Shown in pieces: positions 15,373-16,853 of a stretch of DNA of 16,853 nt; position 1 is the first letter of the stretch; each line of letters opens with the position of its first letter. The translations under genes and the position numbers were made by a program. Location: positions 1 through 16,853 of the forward strand of contig JBPOFU010000060.1 in NCBI GenBank assembly GCA_051252075.1, written 5' to 3'. Source of the DNA: Oceanococcus sp051252075. GTDB lineage: Bacteria > Pseudomonadota > Gammaproteobacteria > Nevskiales > Oceanococcaceae. The notes below the pieces were generated by a model that had not been told where the DNA came from, ran no database searches, and saw only the letters and a program-made list of their open reading frames with translations.

Positions 15373-16573
15373 GTCTATACGCCGCCGGGTCGCACTGGCT
15401 TTATTGATCTGGAGCGGTTTTAGCGCACTGGCCTTCGCCGTCGCCAGTTATTTGGCAGCTGATAACATGGAATTGTTGGTTTTAGAGCAAAACCTTGCGG
15501 CAACAGCGACACGCGTTAAACAAGCCGTTGAACAGAACGAGGTCCCACATTACCCCGCCGAAGAATGGTATTGGGGCGGACCAGAATCAAAGCTCGACCT
15601 ACCGAAAAATGTCCAGCAATTGACCGTAGGCTCGCACCATGACGTGATGATCGAGGGCAGAGAATTTCACGTTTGGGTCGACAAGTTACCCCATGATCGC
15701 CTTTTCCTACTTTACGATTTATCCGAGATAGAGCGCTATGAAGACCACCTCGTCACCTTCCTAGTCGGCTGTGTTTTCTTGCTCGCAATTATGGGGTTTA
15801 TCACCGGTTCATTTGGCACAGCCTGGGTCGTGCGACCATTAGAAGACCTCGCCCATCGCCTGCAGCAATTGCCACCCGGTGCACGTCGATTTGATGCTCC
15901 ACAAGAAAACGACCAAGACCTGGTCCCCATGGTTTCGGCCATCGACGAACTCCTGCGCCGTAATGCAGCCTTGGTGGAACGAGAAAGTCGCTTCACCCGC
16001 ATTGCCAGCCATGAACTAAGGAATCCCCTGGCCTCGTTGAGCGCCGCTTTAGATTTAATTCAGAGCCAAAACAAAGCGCCCACCACCGCTGCGCCCTTGC
16101 AACGCGCACAACGCGCCACGCAAAGAATGAGTGACATGGTTGCGGCATTGCTGTCATTTTCACGCCAAGAAGCCAGCGCAAATCACGAACCTGCAGAATG
16201 TTGTGCTGCCGAAGTCATACGTGAGCACATAGCGGAACTCAATGAGCAATCCGCTGTGGTCGCCACTGCGCTATGCGATTTAGACGACAGTGTGATACTC
16301 GCGATCAGCCCGCCCTTGTTCGCCATCGTAGCCGGCAATCTCGTGCGTAATGCGCTGCAACACGGCAGCGGGCAAATCGTTCGCGTACAACTGGAAACGG
16401 ATGCGCTAACCGTGAGTAATCAATTCGAAGTGACATCGCCGAATACCGACATGACAGCCGATCGCTTGGGCCTGGGTATTGTGGAATTGATTTGCGGCTA
16501 TCAAGGTTGGCGCCTAGAACACACGGTGCACGACGAACAGTACATAGCCCGCGTGCTTTTCAAGCAAAGCTAA
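15350..16573 (+). CDS. Sensor histidine kinase paired with the OmpR-type regulator
   Basis: A 407-residue membrane kinase: TM1 at about 14-36, a periplasmic sensor of roughly 100 residues, TM2 at about 134-156, a HAMP-like linker, HisKA with H221 in 'ASHELRNPLASL', and a HATPase_c domain with the N box 'NLVRNALQHG' (N334). The later ATP-site motifs are reduced: the DxGxG (G1) motif is not present, with 'LTVSNQFEV' at that position, while GLGI remains in 'DRLGLGIVEL'. Some QseC-like and related kinases also deviate there, so activity is likely but not certain. I chose ATG 15350; GTG two codons earlier is also possible. The start overlaps the regulator by 23 bases, showing coupled translation. 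The signal is unknown. Confidence 0.88.
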   Translation: MDTALKTKSIRRRVALALLIWSGFSALAFAVASYLAADNMELLVLEQNLAATATRVKQAVEQNEVPHYPAEEWYWGGPESKLDLPKNVQQLTVGSHHDVMIEGREFHVWVDKLPHDRLFLLYDLSEIERYEDHLVTFLVGCVFLLAIMGFITGSFGTAWVVRPLEDLAHRLQQLPPGARRFDAPQENDQDLVPMVSAIDELLRRNAALVERESRFTRIASHELRNPLASLSAALDLIQSQNKAPTTAAPLQRAQRATQRMSDMVAALLSFSRQEASANHEPAECCAAEVIREHIAELNEQSAVVATALCDLDDSVILAISPPLFAIVAGNLVRNALQHGSGQIVRVQLETDALTVSNQFEVTSPNTDMTADRLGLGIVELICGYQGWRLEHTVHDEQYIARVLFKQS

Positions 16574-16596
16574 AGCTGACAATCGCAGCCCGATAT

Positions 16597-16853
16597 TTAA
16601 GCTTTCTTTTTCGCCATTGCGGTGCGCAGACCGAACAAAGCGGCATCCGCGACATCCACTGGTACGTTTCGGCGCACATAGCGAATCAAACTTCCGCGAA
16701 TACGTCGTTTTGATGCGGTATGAGCACGCATATCCAAATCTTGGAAACTCTTGGCTTTGGACTGAGCCAGCGCTAGCAGTTCAGTTGGCGACACAAGCTC
16801 GTCGAAGAAACCGGCTTCGCGGGCGGCCTTGGTATCGAAATACTCAGATAGAG
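16597..16853 (-). CDS. Crotonase-family (enoyl-CoA hydratase/isomerase) C-terminal part
   Basis: The 3' end of a gene that begins beyond the window; 85 codons are visible and the frame is still open at the edge. The segment 'EYFDTKAAREAGFFDELV' is the family's post-active-site pattern (AxxAGLVDEVV), followed by an 'AQSKAKSFQDLDMRAHTASK' helix and the closing basic region typical of enoyl-CoA hydratases and isomerases. The catalytic oxyanion-hole region lies upstream and is not seen, so hydratase, isomerase and hydrolase cannot be told apart. It converges on the kinase gene with 23 bases between the stops and ends in 'AMAKKKA'. Confidence 0.85.
   Translation of the reverse strand, partial: LSEYFDTKAAREAGFFDELVSPTELLALAQSKAKSFQDLDMRAHTASKRRIRGSLIRYVRRNVPVDVADAALFGLRTAMAKKKA

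Overview
The window reads as ordinary chromosome of a gammaproteobacterium, probably a marine or environmental heterotroph. That assignment rests on the gene families present (RarD-type permease, LtaS-type membrane sulfatase, OmpR-type two-component pair, a 7TMR-DISM hybrid kinase, and a Baeyer-Villiger monooxygenase beside a DHRS1-type SDR) and is an inference, not a marker-gene identification. Coding density is high, genes fall into short strand-coherent runs, and I see no tRNA, rRNA, IS element, integrase or CRISPR array.

Left part (1-3085, plus strand): the 3' end of a flavin monooxygenase, a short-chain dehydrogenase, a membrane-anchored alpha/beta hydrolase and a metallo-beta-lactamase-fold protein lie close together. 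Together they look like a catabolic cluster: ketone to ester, ester cleavage, alcohol oxidation. Next (3098-6897, minus strand) come a large hybrid sensor kinase with its own receiver and Hpt domains, and upstream of it a RarD/EamA permease. A PlsC-type acyltransferase (7073-7684, plus) is divergent from rarD.

The most interesting part is 7718-11788 (minus strand), a tight four-gene operon. The first gene encodes an 894-residue MotA/ExbB-like channel protein with a very long internally repeated cytoplasmic tail. The second encodes a MotB/OmpA-like stator partner with an N-terminal ion-channel helix. These two look like ZorA and ZorB of the Zorya anti-phage systems. They are followed not by recognisable ZorC/ZorD/ZorE effectors but by two short overlapping frames (87 and 119 residues): a lysine/valine-rich basic protein and a mostly helical protein. 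This is either an unusual or minimal Zorya-like variant, perhaps related to type III (ZorF/ZorG), or a non-defence use of the ZorAB motor.

Right part (11789-16853): a 367-bp gene-free stretch holds a clear terminator and weak promoter and palindrome signals. It is followed by a Prx5-type peroxiredoxin and, upstream of that on the same strand, an LtaS/OpgB-like phosphotransferase. Divergent from the phosphotransferase is an OmpR-family regulator with its overlapping histidine kinase. A GGTTAA-N5-GGTTAA direct repeat lies in the 67-bp gap between them, a likely site for the regulator itself. The window ends in the 3' part of a crotonase-family gene on the minus strand.
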